A DNA stretch of 43,172 nucleotides from Spirochaetia bacterium (GCA_026002045.1 BOAV01000008.1:1-43172), one strand, 5' to 3'; counted from the first letter of the stretch, positions 24,242 through 33,105 are shown. Notes: generated by a model from the sequence alone, not told the origin. A program made the numbers and translations.

Positions 24242-25657
24242 ATGAATATCACCTTTTATTCCCTTGGCGCCGCCGAGGAAGTTACCGGTTCCAGGCATGT
24301 GCTTGAAATTGACGGTAAAAGCTACCTCGTGGACTGCGGCGCTTTTCAGGGTTCCCGGGCCGAGGCGGATCGGAAAAACCGGAATTTCGGCATTGAAAGT
24401 GACCACATTGAAGCAGCCATCCTGACCCACGGCCATCTTGACCACTGCGGGCTTTTTCCCCTGCTGACCAAAGGGGGTTACCGGGGAAACATCTACGCCA
24501 CCCCGGCCAGCCGTGACATTGCCAGCCTTATCATGATGGATTCTGCCAATATCCAGGCCCATGACGCCATTTATCTGCGGAAACAGGCCCAGAAAAGGGG
24601 CGAGAAATTCGACTGGACTCCGCTTTATACTGAAAAGGACGCTATTCAGGCTACCAGTCAAATGGTGGGCATTTCCTACAACCGGCCCGTATTTATCGGC
24701 GATGGGGTGAACCTGGAATTCTTTGACGCCGGTCATATCCTGGGCTCCGCTATGGCGTTTATCACCGTAAAGAAAGACGGTAAGGAGTGCCGCATCCTCT
24801 GTTCCGGCGATCTGGGCCGTAACGATAAGCCCATCATCCGCAACCCCGACACGAAACTCCCGGCCCCGGACTACATTGTTCTGGAAAGCACCTACGGGGA
24901 CCGCCGCCACGACAATAACGATGACGCTATGGAAAAACTTGCCGCCATAGCGAAACAGACGGTCAAAAACAAGGGTAGAATTCTTATCCCGGCCTTTGCC
25001 ATCGAGCGCACCCAGGAGTTGGTCTACTATTTTCATATGCTGGTTGATGAGGGGATCATCCCGGAAATCCCGATTTATGTGGATTCCCCCATGGCCACCA
25101 ATGCCACCACGATTTTTCAGGTCCACCCCGAATGCTACGATGAAGAAATCAAGAAGGCCTTTATCGAGCATCACAAGAACCCCTTCGGCTTTAACAGCCT
25201 CCATTTTACCACCAGCGTGGACGAGTCCAAGGCCCTGAACGATCACCCCGGCCCCCTGATCATCATCTCCGCAGACGGTATGTGCGAGGCAGGGCGAATT
25301 ACCCATCACCTTGCCAACGGCATCGGCGACCCGAACACCACGATCCTCACCGTGGGCTACATGGCCCAGAACACCCTGGGCCGCCGCATCCGCAACAAGG
25401 AAACCGACCTGAAGATCCACGGCCAATGGTTCAAACGCCGGGCGGCGGTGGAGGAGATCAACGCCTTCAGCGCCCACGCCGACTATTTTGAAGCCACTGA
25501 ATGGCTCAATGCCTTGGATACCTCTCACTTAAAGAAAATCCTCCTGGTTCACGGGGAACCCAAGGCCCAAGCCGCTTTCAAGAAATACCTCGCCGACCAC
25601 GGCTATCCCCAGGCGGAAATTGTCCATTACGGGAAGACCTACGATTTTAATGAGTAA
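24242..25657 (+). CDS. Metallo-beta-lactamase / beta-CASP RNase-like protein
   Basis: A 471-residue protein of the CPSF73/YSH1-like group, zinc-dependent enzymes that cut RNA endo- or exonucleolytically. Motifs in order: ILTHGHLDHCG (metal ligands), DAGHILGSAM, LCSGDLGRNDKP, LESTYGDR, the beta-CASP insertion with YVDSPMA, SADGMCEAGRITHH, and the C-terminal AFSAHADY and VHGEP. An AGAAGGA ribosome site precedes the ATG. It lies 35 bases after the SPOR-domain gene and 28 bases before rlmB, so the three may form a transcript; a link to RNA processing fits the rRNA methylase neighbour. The exact substrate is unknown. Confidence 0.93.
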   Translation: MNITFYSLGAAEEVTGSRHVLEIDGKSYLVDCGAFQGSRAEADRKNRNFGIESDHIEAAILTHGHLDHCGLFPLLTKGGYRGNIYATPASRDIASLIMMDSANIQAHDAIYLRKQAQKRGEKFDWTPLYTEKDAIQATSQMVGISYNRPVFIGDGVNLEFFDAGHILGSAMAFITVKKDGKECRILCSGDLGRNDKPIIRNPDTKLPAPDYIVLESTYGDRRHDNNDDAMEKLAAIAKQTVKNKGRILIPAFAIERTQELVYYFHMLVDEGIIPEIPIYVDSPMATNATTIFQVHPECYDEEIKKAFIEHHKNPFGFNSLHFTTSVDESKALNDHPGPLIIISADGMCEAGRITHHLANGIGDPNTTILTVGYMAQNTLGRRIRNKETDLKIHGQWFKRRAAVEEINAFSAHADYFEATEWLNALDTSHLKKILLVHGEPKAQAAFKKYLADHGYPQAEIVHYGKTYDFNE

Positions 25658-25685
25658 TAGCGCGCTGTGCGCGTGAAAGGAAAAT

Positions 25686-26405
25686 GTGGGTCATTTAACA
25701 GGCTTCCACGCCATTGAAGAACGTATCAAATCAGGAAAACAACACGGGCCGCTTCTGGTGGCAAAGGCGGGCCCCCGTGCGCGGGAGATACTTGCCCTTG
25801 CAGCTGAGTTCAAGGTTCCGGTTAACCGGGTGGGTACCCACGATCTGGATCAGTACGCCCCGGACCACCGGGGCATCGCCCTTGAGGTGGCGGATTCCGG
25901 GGGCGGCGTTGATATCAGCCTGGCCGAATTCATCGCCGGCCTGGGGGACCGCAGGGATGCCTTGGCGGTGATTCTGGACGAAATTACCGACCCCCACAAC
26001 TACGGCGCGATTCTCCGATCCTGCGACCAGTTCGGTGCGGACCTGGTGGTGACCCGGAACCGCCGTAGCGCCAGGCACGCCGAAGTTATCTCCAAAACTT
26101 CCGCCGGGGCTGTCAATTGGGTGCCTACCGCCGAGGTGGCAAACCTTCCCCGCGCCGTCGAGGACCTTAAGGGCGCGGGTTTCTGGATCTACGGGGCGGA
26201 CATGACCGGTAAGGCGGCCTATGACATGGACCTGCACGGCCGTATCGCCCTTATCCTGGGCAGCGAGGGTGAAGGCATCTCCCGGCTTCTCCGGGATAAC
26301 TGCGACGGCCTGATCACCATTCCCTCTCATGGCCGCATCGATTCCCTCAACGTTTCCGTGGCCGCGGGGGTATTACTGTATGAGGTCCAACGGCAACGAA
26401 GTTGA
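25686..26405 (+). CDS. rlmB: 23S rRNA (guanosine-2'-O)-methyltransferase RlmB / TrmH family
   Basis: An AdoMet-dependent SPOUT methyltransferase of 239 residues, most like RlmB, which methylates the ribose of G2251 in 23S rRNA. The N-terminus (GFHAIEERIKSG) begins the L30e-like RNA-binding domain. The catalytic trefoil-knot domain shows LDEITDPHNYGAILRSCDQF, LILGSEGEGIS and IPSHGRIDSLNVSVAAGV. It starts with GTG at 25686 with GAAAGG five bases upstream; the ATG overlapping it reads into an immediate stop. Substrate assignment within the TrmH family is from overall resemblance. Confidence 0.92.
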   Translation: MGHLTGFHAIEERIKSGKQHGPLLVAKAGPRAREILALAAEFKVPVNRVGTHDLDQYAPDHRGIALEVADSGGGVDISLAEFIAGLGDRRDALAVILDEITDPHNYGAILRSCDQFGADLVVTRNRRSARHAEVISKTSAGAVNWVPTAEVANLPRAVEDLKGAGFWIYGADMTGKAAYDMDLHGRIALILGSEGEGISRLLRDNCDGLITIPSHGRIDSLNVSVAAGVLLYEVQRQRS

Positions 26406-26431
26406 CGACGGCTGCGGCGCATATAGTCCAA

Positions 26432-27058
26432 TCAGCCGAATTGCTTTACCAATTGAAGGGCAATTCTGGTACACATTACCGCTCCGCCGTCGGGACATTC
26501 CTTGTTCCGGTCTGCCAGCCATTTTGCCCGGCCTGTTTTGGCAATCATCCCCTTGGTACTTTCCATTCCCGCAGCGGCTGCATCACTTGCCTTGTGCAGG
26601 GCCGCTTTTAAATCGCCGGTTTCCCTGAATGTCTGTTCCAGGGCAGAGGCAAAGGGAATAAGCGCATCCAGGATGGTCTTATCACCCTCTTTTGCCTTTC
26701 CGCGTTTGGCGATGATATCAACGGCAATCTGCGGTATATGCACAACATTTTCTGCGGACAGTTCCGGGTTCTCTTTGCAGTATTTTGCAATTTCCTGCAG
26801 TGCAAAACTAAGGAGGGTACCCATGGTTGAAGGGGCGGCGCGGTTAAAAACAACCGCCCCCTGACTGAGCAGGGAGGAAATATCCGATGCATCACCCTCC
26901 AGGGATTTTTGCAGAGCCAGGGCGCCTTTCTCCATGGATGCGCCCATATCGCCGTCACCGAGCTTACTGTCAATGGCTGTAAGCTCATCCTTTGCCGCAA
27001 TCATCTCGCCGGTAATAATACCCAGCAATTTTTTGACAGACTCTACCGTATATGCCAT
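26432..27058 (-). CDS. dhaL: Dihydroxyacetone kinase-like subunit DhaL
   Basis: The ADP/ATP-binding subunit of a two-part ketose kinase (208 residues). The Asp cluster that holds the nucleotide-bound magnesium is present (AIDSKLGDGDMG, about residues 27-38). Where many DhaL proteins have a glycine-rich GGASG loop, this one reads NRAAPSTMGTLL, which marks a divergent subgroup. The C-terminus has GRAKWLADRNKECPDGGA. It follows dhaK by 20 bases. No DhaM phosphotransfer subunit is in the window, so it may use ATP directly, or the PTS partner lies elsewhere. Confidence 0.88.
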   Translation of the reverse strand: MAYTVESVKKLLGIITGEMIAAKDELTAIDSKLGDGDMGASMEKGALALQKSLEGDASDISSLLSQGAVVFNRAAPSTMGTLLSFALQEIAKYCKENPELSAENVVHIPQIAVDIIAKRGKAKEGDKTILDALIPFASALEQTFRETGDLKAALHKASDAAAAGMESTKGMIAKTGRAKWLADRNKECPDGGAVMCTRIALQLVKQFG

Positions 27059-27078
27059 CTCTGTTCCTTTCTGATTAT

Positions 27079-28071
27079 TTAAAAACTGACAAAAGGAGTA
27101 TAAGCCGGGGCCAGCAGATGTTTCTCAAGTTCGTCATCCAGTTTCAAAAGGGTGATTGAAAGCCCTGCCATTTCCAAAGAAGTGGCAAATTCACCCACAA
27201 ATGATTTAACGACCTTAACGCCCCTGGCTGCCAGTATTGAAGAAAGATTACCAAAAAGAATAAACAATTCTTCCCGGCTTGTTGCCCCCAGCCCGTTCAC
27301 CAATACCGAAACTTTTTCGCCCCCATTAATTTTCAAATCCTTAAAAATGGATTGGCTTAGTTCTTCGGCAAGCTGTTTTGCATTCACCATTTTTCCGCGC
27401 CGTATCCCCGGTTCACCATGGATACCCATGCCGATTTCCATATCCTCTTCGGGCAGTTCAAATACCGGCGCATCCATACCCGGCAGGGTACAGGACGAAA
27501 AGGCTACTCCAAAGGTGGCGGTATTCGCAGCAACCTTATCACAGACCGCGGCTACTTCTTCCAGGGATGCCCCGGCGGCCGCGCAGGCTCCGGCGATTTT
27601 ATACGCATAGAATATCCCCGCAATGCCCCGCCGTTCGGTAAAACTTTTCCGGGGAGCGCTGGCAATATCATCGGATACTTTGCGGATAAGAGCCTTGACC
27701 CCTTCGGCCTCCATGGTTTCTACAGCGGTCTCGAAGTTCATGGTATCCCCAAAATAATTGCCGAAAAGATACAATACGCCTTTTTTGGGGGCCAGCGCTT
27801 TGGTGGCGTTCAAAATGCTTTCGGCGGCAGGGGAAGTAAAAACACTTCCCACCGCAACACCGTCGCAAAGGCCGTCCCCGACATATCCAAGAAATACCGG
27901 GAGATGACCGTAACCGCCGCCGGTTACGATCTTTACCCTATCTCCCTTTACCGGGTGGATACAGGCGCGGGAATCACTGTTGCCCTTCACATAAAAACCA
28001 GGATATGCAGCGTAAATACCCGCTAAACTCTCATCAACAAAATCATCAGGGACATTCATGCACTTCTTCAT
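27079..28071 (-). CDS. dhaK: Dihydroxyacetone kinase-like subunit DhaK
   Basis: The substrate-binding subunit (330 residues). The covalent hemiaminal histidine is in GMGIHGEPGIRRG at residue 218, the same position as in E. coli DhaK. The glycine-rich substrate loop reads IVTGGGYGHLPVFLGYVG, where the classical enzyme has GSGHEP; this GGGYGH variant, together with the divergent DhaL, suggests that the substrate may be another short ketose or tetrulose. An AGAGG ribosome site precedes the ATG. It lies 82 bases downstream of the acyltransferase gene on the same strand and may belong to the pepT operon. Confidence 0.9.
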   Translation of the reverse strand: MKKCMNVPDDFVDESLAGIYAAYPGFYVKGNSDSRACIHPVKGDRVKIVTGGGYGHLPVFLGYVGDGLCDGVAVGSVFTSPAAESILNATKALAPKKGVLYLFGNYFGDTMNFETAVETMEAEGVKALIRKVSDDIASAPRKSFTERRGIAGIFYAYKIAGACAAAGASLEEVAAVCDKVAANTATFGVAFSSCTLPGMDAPVFELPEEDMEIGMGIHGEPGIRRGKMVNAKQLAEELSQSIFKDLKINGGEKVSVLVNGLGATSREELFILFGNLSSILAARGVKVVKSFVGEFATSLEMAGLSITLLKLDDELEKHLLAPAYTPFVSF

Positions 28072-28153
28072 ACTGAAACCTCTTATTGGATCTTAATAAC
28101 ACCGCGTTCAATGTAGAAATTACACTGCTTTTTCTGCCCTTACGCCGACAGGC

Positions 28154-29044
28154 CTACCTATTGAGCAGCTTCTGCCGCTTTTCTTCTGCAGCGATGTGCA
28201 TCTCTTCAAGCTGGGCCATGATGGCGTCCACGGCTGCCTGCTTCTTGTCCTCTAACCTTAAGTCTTCCGCTGCGGCGCGGGCCTTTTCGCGGAATTCGGC
28301 ACAGTCCAGAACCGGGCCTGCGGTGATGCGGACTATGTCCCGGACTGCCGGATCGTCCTCCATCCCACCCTCCTCGCTGACCCTGAGGAGGTTGCCGTTC
28401 ATTGCCACAGGGCACAAGTAATCAAAGGAGCGGAGGTAGGAATCAATTTCCCGGACCCCCTTTTTGGTTGAGGGGTCCCAGGCCCGGTAACGGGTACCCG
28501 AGGGAAACACCAGAATCAGCTTGCCCCGGAGTTTGATTTCGTTAAGGACCTTCAATGCCGCACGGTTGATGGCGTTGCTGCGGATAATTTCATCGTGGGC
28601 CTTTTCGCCATTGAGGCCCTGCAGGGAGCGGCTGGGATAGATGACGATCCGGGTGTAGGCGCTGGCAAGGGCGGCAACTATGGGGTTCTCCTCGGTGAGC
28701 TTCATCCCGGCAATGGCAACCACCGCATTGGCGATATCGGCGCCCCGGCCGCCGGCCTTGCGGACAAAGTAGGAAAAGGTGGTCAAGTCCATATTGCCGT
28801 AATGTTCCAACAAGAGGAGACAGGACTTGCCCGATTCGGCCTTTGCGAGAAGATCCTCAAGGTTTTCAAGGCCGTCAAGAGCGGAACCGGGAAGGGCCAA
28901 GCCTTCTACCATTTTATCCAAACAGGGAAGTATCTCTGTCTCCCCTTCCTGATACACGTTATGCTCGGTTATTACCTTGGCGGTTTTTGTAAGGCTCATG
29001 GCCTGTTTAATCATGTCCCCAAATAAGCTGACCAATGTGTCCAT
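28154..29044 (-). CDS. Glycerol-3-phosphate / lysophosphatidate acyltransferase-like protein
   Basis: A 296-residue soluble or peripheral acyltransferase of the PlsB/PlsC superfamily. The catalytic H-x4-D motif is seen in LEHYGNMDLTTF, and the glycerol-phosphate-binding motif is LVFPSGTRYRAW (usual form FPEGTRSR). The long N-terminal helical region and lack of membrane spans are closer to the soluble plant and chlamydial glycerol-3-phosphate acyltransferases than to classical PlsC; this choice is inference. The ATG comes one base after the pepT stop (TAA-T-ATG), so translation is coupled. The neighbouring dhaKL genes also deal with three-carbon phosphates, so a link to glycerolipid supply is possible. 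Confidence 0.82.
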   Translation of the reverse strand: MDTLVSLFGDMIKQAMSLTKTAKVITEHNVYQEGETEILPCLDKMVEGLALPGSALDGLENLEDLLAKAESGKSCLLLLEHYGNMDLTTFSYFVRKAGGRGADIANAVVAIAGMKLTEENPIVAALASAYTRIVIYPSRSLQGLNGEKAHDEIIRSNAINRAALKVLNEIKLRGKLILVFPSGTRYRAWDPSTKKGVREIDSYLRSFDYLCPVAMNGNLLRVSEEGGMEDDPAVRDIVRITAGPVLDCAEFREKARAAAEDLRLEDKKQAAVDAIMAQLEEMHIAAEEKRQKLLNR

Positions 29045-29045
29045 A

Positions 29046-30377
29046 TTATACGTCTCCCCATAGTTTGATTAATTCGATCACCACCCGGCAGGCGGCGGCC
29101 ATCTCGGGAATGGAGACCCATTCCAGGCGGCTGTGAAAATTGCGGCCCCCGGTAAAAATGTTCGGCGTGGGGATTCCCAACTCGGTAAGCCGGGAACCAT
29201 CGGTGCCGCCCCGAATCGGCTTGAGCCGGTATTCCACCCCGGCATTGTCAAAGGCCCGCTTCAATATTTCCATTACCTCGGGCCGTTCTTCAATTTTTTC
29301 CCGCATGTTCAGGTATTGCATTTGGGGCTTCACCGTCACCGTGCCGCCGGGGAACTGGGCCTCAACGGCCTTGGCAAAAACCTCCAGCGCGGCGAGACGG
29401 CGATCCATGCTTTTCCGGTCAAAATCCCGGAGGAGCAGCTCAAGGGCGGCGCTTTCCAGGTTCCCCTGAATTTCATGGGCGCAGTAATAGCCGTAGTAGC
29501 CGTCGGTGGCCTCCGGGCTTTCCGAGCGGGGCAGCATCGCCGCATAAGTGGCGGCCATAAGGACGGCATTGGCCAAAATCCCCCGGGCGGCGCCCACATG
29601 GATGGCCTTTCCCTTAAATTCGATATCCGCCTTCCACGCATTGAAGCACTCCGCTTCAAGCTCCCCGATGGGACCGCCGTCCATGGTATAACAGGCAACG
29701 GATCTGATCCGCTCCAGGGGAAAATCCGGAAGCCCCTTGCCGGTTTCCTCGTCGGGGGTAAAGATGATTTCCAGGGGGCCGTGGGTAATTTCAGGATGGC
29801 TCAAAATATATTCAAGGGCGGCAACAATCTCGGCGACACCCGCCTTGTTATCAGCCCCCAAAAGGGTGGTCCCATCGGTATGGATGATGTCCCTGCCCTT
29901 TTGAGCGGCAAGCCCCGGATCTGCTGCCGGGTCCAGTGCATAGCCTGCCAGAGGGGAACCTCGGCCTTCGGCCTCGGTGGCAAAACCTGCAAGGGTGATT
30001 TTTTTGCCGTCGTAGTTCCTGACCACCTGGGCCTTAACATCCTTGCCGGACACATCGCTCGCGGTGTCCATGTGGGCCATAAAGCCCACCGTGGGGGCCG
30101 ATTCCTTACCGGCGGTTCCATCAAGCCGGGCAATTACATAACAATGATCCGTCAATTCCACGTCCCGAATGCCCAGCCCCTTCAATTCTTCCGTCAGGGC
30201 CTTTGCCAGATCCCACTGACCGGGGGTGGAGGGGGTTTCCGCAACACGGCGATCGCTGGTGGTCCAATAACGGACATACTTTAAAAAACGGGGGACCAGG
30301 AGGTCCTCAAGTCCTTTATCATCAAGCATAGAATAATTATGAAATGAATTTGCCATTCCGTAAAGACCCGGTTTCAT
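29046..30377 (-). CDS. pepT: Peptidase T (tripeptide aminopeptidase), M20 family
   Basis: A di-zinc cytosolic aminopeptidase that frees the N-terminal residue of tripeptides. Metal and catalytic residues are all visible: GFMAHMDTASD, TTLLGADNKAG, TPDEETGKG, YTMDGGPIG and GGRNFHSRLEW. The 443-residue length is above the usual roughly 410. One reason is an insert, about ATEAEGRGSPLAGY, between the ITL strand and the conserved DIIHTDGTTLLGAD block; it is encoded by the GRG(S/T)P palindromic element at 29951-29980. The ATG at 30377 is used here; the ATG before LDDKGLED at about 30329 is also plausible by comparison with family N-termini. It heads a minus-strand operon with the acyltransferase and dhaKL. 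Confidence 0.94.
   Translation of the reverse strand: MKPGLYGMANSFHNYSMLDDKGLEDLLVPRFLKYVRYWTTSDRRVAETPSTPGQWDLAKALTEELKGLGIRDVELTDHCYVIARLDGTAGKESAPTVGFMAHMDTASDVSGKDVKAQVVRNYDGKKITLAGFATEAEGRGSPLAGYALDPAADPGLAAQKGRDIIHTDGTTLLGADNKAGVAEIVAALEYILSHPEITHGPLEIIFTPDEETGKGLPDFPLERIRSVACYTMDGGPIGELEAECFNAWKADIEFKGKAIHVGAARGILANAVLMAATYAAMLPRSESPEATDGYYGYYCAHEIQGNLESAALELLLRDFDRKSMDRRLAALEVFAKAVEAQFPGGTVTVKPQMQYLNMREKIEERPEVMEILKRAFDNAGVEYRLKPIRGGTDGSRLTELGIPTPNIFTGGRNFHSRLEWVSIPEMAAACRVVIELIKLWGDV
29951..29980 (-). repeat. In-frame GC-rich element, GRG(S/T)P family copy A
   Basis: Thirty bases match 37472-37501 at 27 positions without gaps, with the palindromic core ggcc-ttc-ggcc. Read on the minus strand in the pepT frame it gives TEAEGRGSP, inside an insert absent from typical PepT proteins. 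Confidence 0.7.
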
Positions 30378-30426
30378 GCGGCCAAAGTCCTTGCCCCCGG
30401 CGGAAGGATTTGATTATTATTGAAGT

Positions 30427-31302
30427 ATGATCCCCTGTTACCCCAATTTTGTGCCCATCAGTCTGGATATAAAAGAAGAATTACACGAAAAACTTTCAAT
30501 GACCCCCGACGGGGTTTCGGAATTCACCTTTGCGAACCTCTATCTTTTCCGCGGCCATTATCAGTACCGGGTCTCCAAAACCTCCGATGGCGTCCCCGTT
30601 ATTTCCGGCGTCCAGCCCGGTCACGGGCCCTTTTTCCTGACCCCCTGCGCCTTTCCTGGCAGGGAGATTTTGAAAAGTCTGTTCGACACCCACGATTACT
30701 GGAAAAACATTCCCGAATCGGTGCTGGAACCGAACCGGGAAAATCTTGAGCAGTGGGGGGTAGAGGTCACCGAGGACCGGAACAACTTCGATTATCTCTA
30801 CCTCCGCACCGACCTTGCGGAATTGGCGGGGAAAAAGTACCACAAAAAGCGGAATCTGGTGAATCAGTTTTTAAGCGCCTACGATCATCAGGAATGGCCC
30901 CTGACCACGGACCTTATCCCGGAGGCCCTGGGTGTCCTGGACCACTGGCGCAAAGACAAGGGCAGTGACGGCGACTACACCGCCGCCCGTGAGGCTCTGG
31001 CTTTATTCCGGCCCCTGGGCCTTGGAGGCCAGCTCTACTTTATCAACGGCAAACCCGCCGGCTGGTGCTTGGGGGAAAGCCTTGCGGGCGGGAAGATGTT
31101 CGCCATACATTTTGAAAAGGGCATCGGCGAATACAAGGGCATCTATCAGTATATGAACCAGGCATTCGCCGCCTCCCTCCCTGATTATTACACCCACATC
31201 AACCGGGAACAGGATCTTGGCGATGACGGCCTGCGGCAGGCAAAGATGACCTACCGGCCGTCAGGGTTTGTGAAGAAGTATGTGGGGAGACGGGTGTCAT
31301 AG
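30427..31302 (+). CDS. DUF2156-domain protein
   Basis: A 291-residue protein of the DUF2156 family (GNAT-like fold related to the C-terminal domain of phosphatidylglycerol lysyltransferase, MprF). Blocks fitting the family are EFTFANLYLFRGHYQYRVS near the N-terminus, DYLYLRTDLAELAGKKYHKKRNLVNQF in the middle, and INREQDLGDDGLRQAKMTYRP with PSGFVKKY at the end. No membrane part is present, so it may aminoacylate or acylate a small or soluble acceptor; the activity is not known. It is divergent from pepT with a 49-base gap. No strong ribosome site precedes the ATG. Confidence 0.82.
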   Translation: MIPCYPNFVPISLDIKEELHEKLSMTPDGVSEFTFANLYLFRGHYQYRVSKTSDGVPVISGVQPGHGPFFLTPCAFPGREILKSLFDTHDYWKNIPESVLEPNRENLEQWGVEVTEDRNNFDYLYLRTDLAELAGKKYHKKRNLVNQFLSAYDHQEWPLTTDLIPEALGVLDHWRKDKGSDGDYTAAREALALFRPLGLGGQLYFINGKPAGWCLGESLAGGKMFAIHFEKGIGEYKGIYQYMNQAFAASLPDYYTHINREQDLGDDGLRQAKMTYRPSGFVKKYVGRRVS

Positions 31303-31415
31303 CAGGATCAAGGCAACCTTATTGACAAAAAAAACACTATAAGCAATAATATCAATGTCTGCTATATTTTAGCGCCGGATGGCTAACGGAATAAACGCTA
31401 TATATAGAACAATTT

Positions 31416-31489
31416 GGGGGTATAGCTCAGTTGGCTAGAGCGTTTGAATGGCATTCAAAAGGTCGTCGGTTCAATTCCGACTACCTCCA
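31416..31489 (+). tRNA. tRNA-Ala (anticodon GGC)
   Basis: A complete cloverleaf. Acceptor GGGGGTA (31416-31422) pairs with TACCTCC (31482-31488), with a discriminator A at 31489. D stem GCTC/GAGC; anticodon stem TTTGA/TCAAA with loop ATGGCAT, so the anticodon is GGC (31450-31452), reading GCC alanine codons. T stem GTCGG/CCGAC with loop TTCAATT. CCA is not encoded. A TATATA box lies about 12 bases upstream. It is the likely integration target of the element that begins just downstream. Confidence 0.95.
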
Positions 31490-31521
31490 TTGACCTAATT
31501 CTTTATGTTATAAGGACTTAG

Positions 31522-32244
31522 GCCGGGACTATCGCCTTAAAATGGGCCTTTAATAAGTCCATGATTGAAACCGATTTATCGGCGGGAATTGTCTATTTTG
31601 CGGGCAAGGAACGGGAACGGCAGATATTGACCCCGGAAACCGTCAAGACACTTTTTGCGGCGGACTGGCAAAACGGCAAGGCGAAACTTGCTAATATGCT
31701 GGCCTGCGTTACCGGCCTGCGGGCCGGGGAAATTCTGGCACTGCGGGCGGTAGATCTGGGGAATGATTGCCTTTATGTTTCCCATTCTTTCAATCCTTTT
31801 GACGGTTTGAAGTCCACAAAGAACGGGGAAAGCCGGACCGTGCAAGTCCCCTTCCCATTCATCATGGATGCACTCATTGACCTTGCACGATCAAACCCCC
31901 ACGGGCAGGTGGCGGACGGGTATGTCTTTTATTCGGATATGGTCCGGGGCAAGCCCCTTGACGAAAAAGTCCTATTAAGCGATTTACGAAAAGCCCTGCG
32001 AAAAATCGGACTATCGGCGGCGGAAAGTAAAAAGTACACGGTCCACGGGTTCAGACATTTTTTCACAAGTTACACGAAAGGCAAAATAGATGATCGATTC
32101 TTGAAAATGCAGACCGGACACCGGACCGATAAAATGTTGACCCATTATTCCACCCATGACATTGACGGGCAGGCGGCGGCGGTCCAGGCGGCGCAGATTC
32201 AGATATTCGGTGGGTTACTGCCGATGGAACGGATAGGGGCATAG
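31522..32244 (+). pseudogene. Tyrosine recombinase (integrase), N-terminally truncated
   Basis: The catalytic domain is intact: TGLRAGEIL (Arg I), KSTKNGESR (Lys), VHGFRHFF (His-x-x-Arg), KMQTGHRTD (His) and MLTHYSTHD (Tyr nucleophile). The arm-binding and most of the core-binding domain are missing: the frame is open only back to 31522, after a TAG at 31519, and its first residues (GTIALKWAFNKS) match the last helix of a core-binding domain. A protein of 227 residues could start at the ATG at 31561, but it would lack DNA-clamping parts. The break lies about 30 bases from the tRNA, so the 5' end was lost by deletion or recombination at the attachment site. Confidence 0.85.
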
Positions 32245-32245
32245 T

Positions 32246-32857
32246 ATGGAAAAAGTATATTTAGATTTAGTAACTGATTGTGAATTAGGAACAACGGATA
32301 AACAAAAGGCTCTTTATTTTCTTGCTCAAGATTATAAAAGAAATTTCAATACTTTTTGTAAAGATGGGTGTATGTATATACAAGAACATCAATACAAAGA
32401 TAATGATCTTGTACGCATTTTTGAAAGCAAAAGCTATATTAATACAAAGACATGGTGGACAGATACAGGATGGTTAAAAATAATATGTGGTAAAGATAAT
32501 ATATCGGCACGGAAAATGATTGAAGCCATACCCGACATGGCGGGGACACCGGGACCGGAGACAGTACAGGCCGAAATAGACAAAACTTTTGCAATGCTAC
32601 TAATGAAAAGTCATGTCAAATATAATAAAACAAAGGACGAATATCGTATAACGGAAACTATTCCTAAAACAAAGGCTTTATTGAAAACACAATATGATTT
32701 AGGAAAAATTACAATCCCTGAACCAGACGGTATAAGCCAATTTATTGCAACCCACCTGAAAGATAAAGATGGGCAATCATTAAATGACGCATTGAAGACA
32801 TTGAAAAGCCGAGAAAGAAAATCGGTAACAAATGGTAACATTGAAAAACTAATCTAA
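32246..32857 (+). CDS. Hypothetical protein in the element
   Basis: A 203-residue protein, one base after the recombinase stop codon. It is markedly AT-richer than its neighbours. The sequence (AQDYKRNFNTFCKDGCMYI, TWWTDTGWLKIICG, then a lysine-rich helical C-terminus) belongs to no family I recognise. A central stretch (ARKMIEAIPDMAGTPGPETV) has higher GC. The position suggests a cargo or maintenance gene of the mobile element. Confidence 0.6.
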   Translation: MEKVYLDLVTDCELGTTDKQKALYFLAQDYKRNFNTFCKDGCMYIQEHQYKDNDLVRIFESKSYINTKTWWTDTGWLKIICGKDNISARKMIEAIPDMAGTPGPETVQAEIDKTFAMLLMKSHVKYNKTKDEYRITETIPKTKALLKTQYDLGKITIPEPDGISQFIATHLKDKDGQSLNDALKTLKSRERKSVTNGNIEKLI

Positions 32858-32916
32858 AATTATTACTTACCCTTTAGACATAAGGCAAACAAACAAGCCT
32901 TATAAAGAGGTATCTT

Positions 32917-33105
32917 ATGAACACTATTCAAGAATCAAACGAAATTCTCACAAGGCAGGAAGCCGCAGATTTTTTGCGATGCTATGTCACCACGATTGAC
33001 AGAATACCTGAGCTACCGAGAATAAAACTCAGGAGGGGGGTCCGGTTCCGCAGGTCCGATCTGGACAAGTGGCTTGACCGGCAGGCGCAGGGGGTGCAGG
33101 CATGA
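32917..33105 (+). CDS. Excisionase-like helix-turn-helix protein
   Basis: A 62-residue MerR-like/excisionase-type DNA-binding protein: EILTRQEAADFLRCYVTTID forms the helix-turn-helix and PRIKLRRGVRFRRSDLDKWL the wing, the layout of small Xis-like proteins. An AAAGAGG ribosome site is upstream. It probably directs recombinase excision or serves as a small regulator in the element. It overlaps the following gene (ATGA). Confidence 0.8.
   Translation: MNTIQESNEILTRQEAADFLRCYVTTIDRIPELPRIKLRRGVRFRRSDLDKWLDRQAQGVQA

Noticed and set aside
24203..25528. Minus-strand open frame of about 440 codons
   Set aside because: It is the antisense shadow of the beta-CASP gene.
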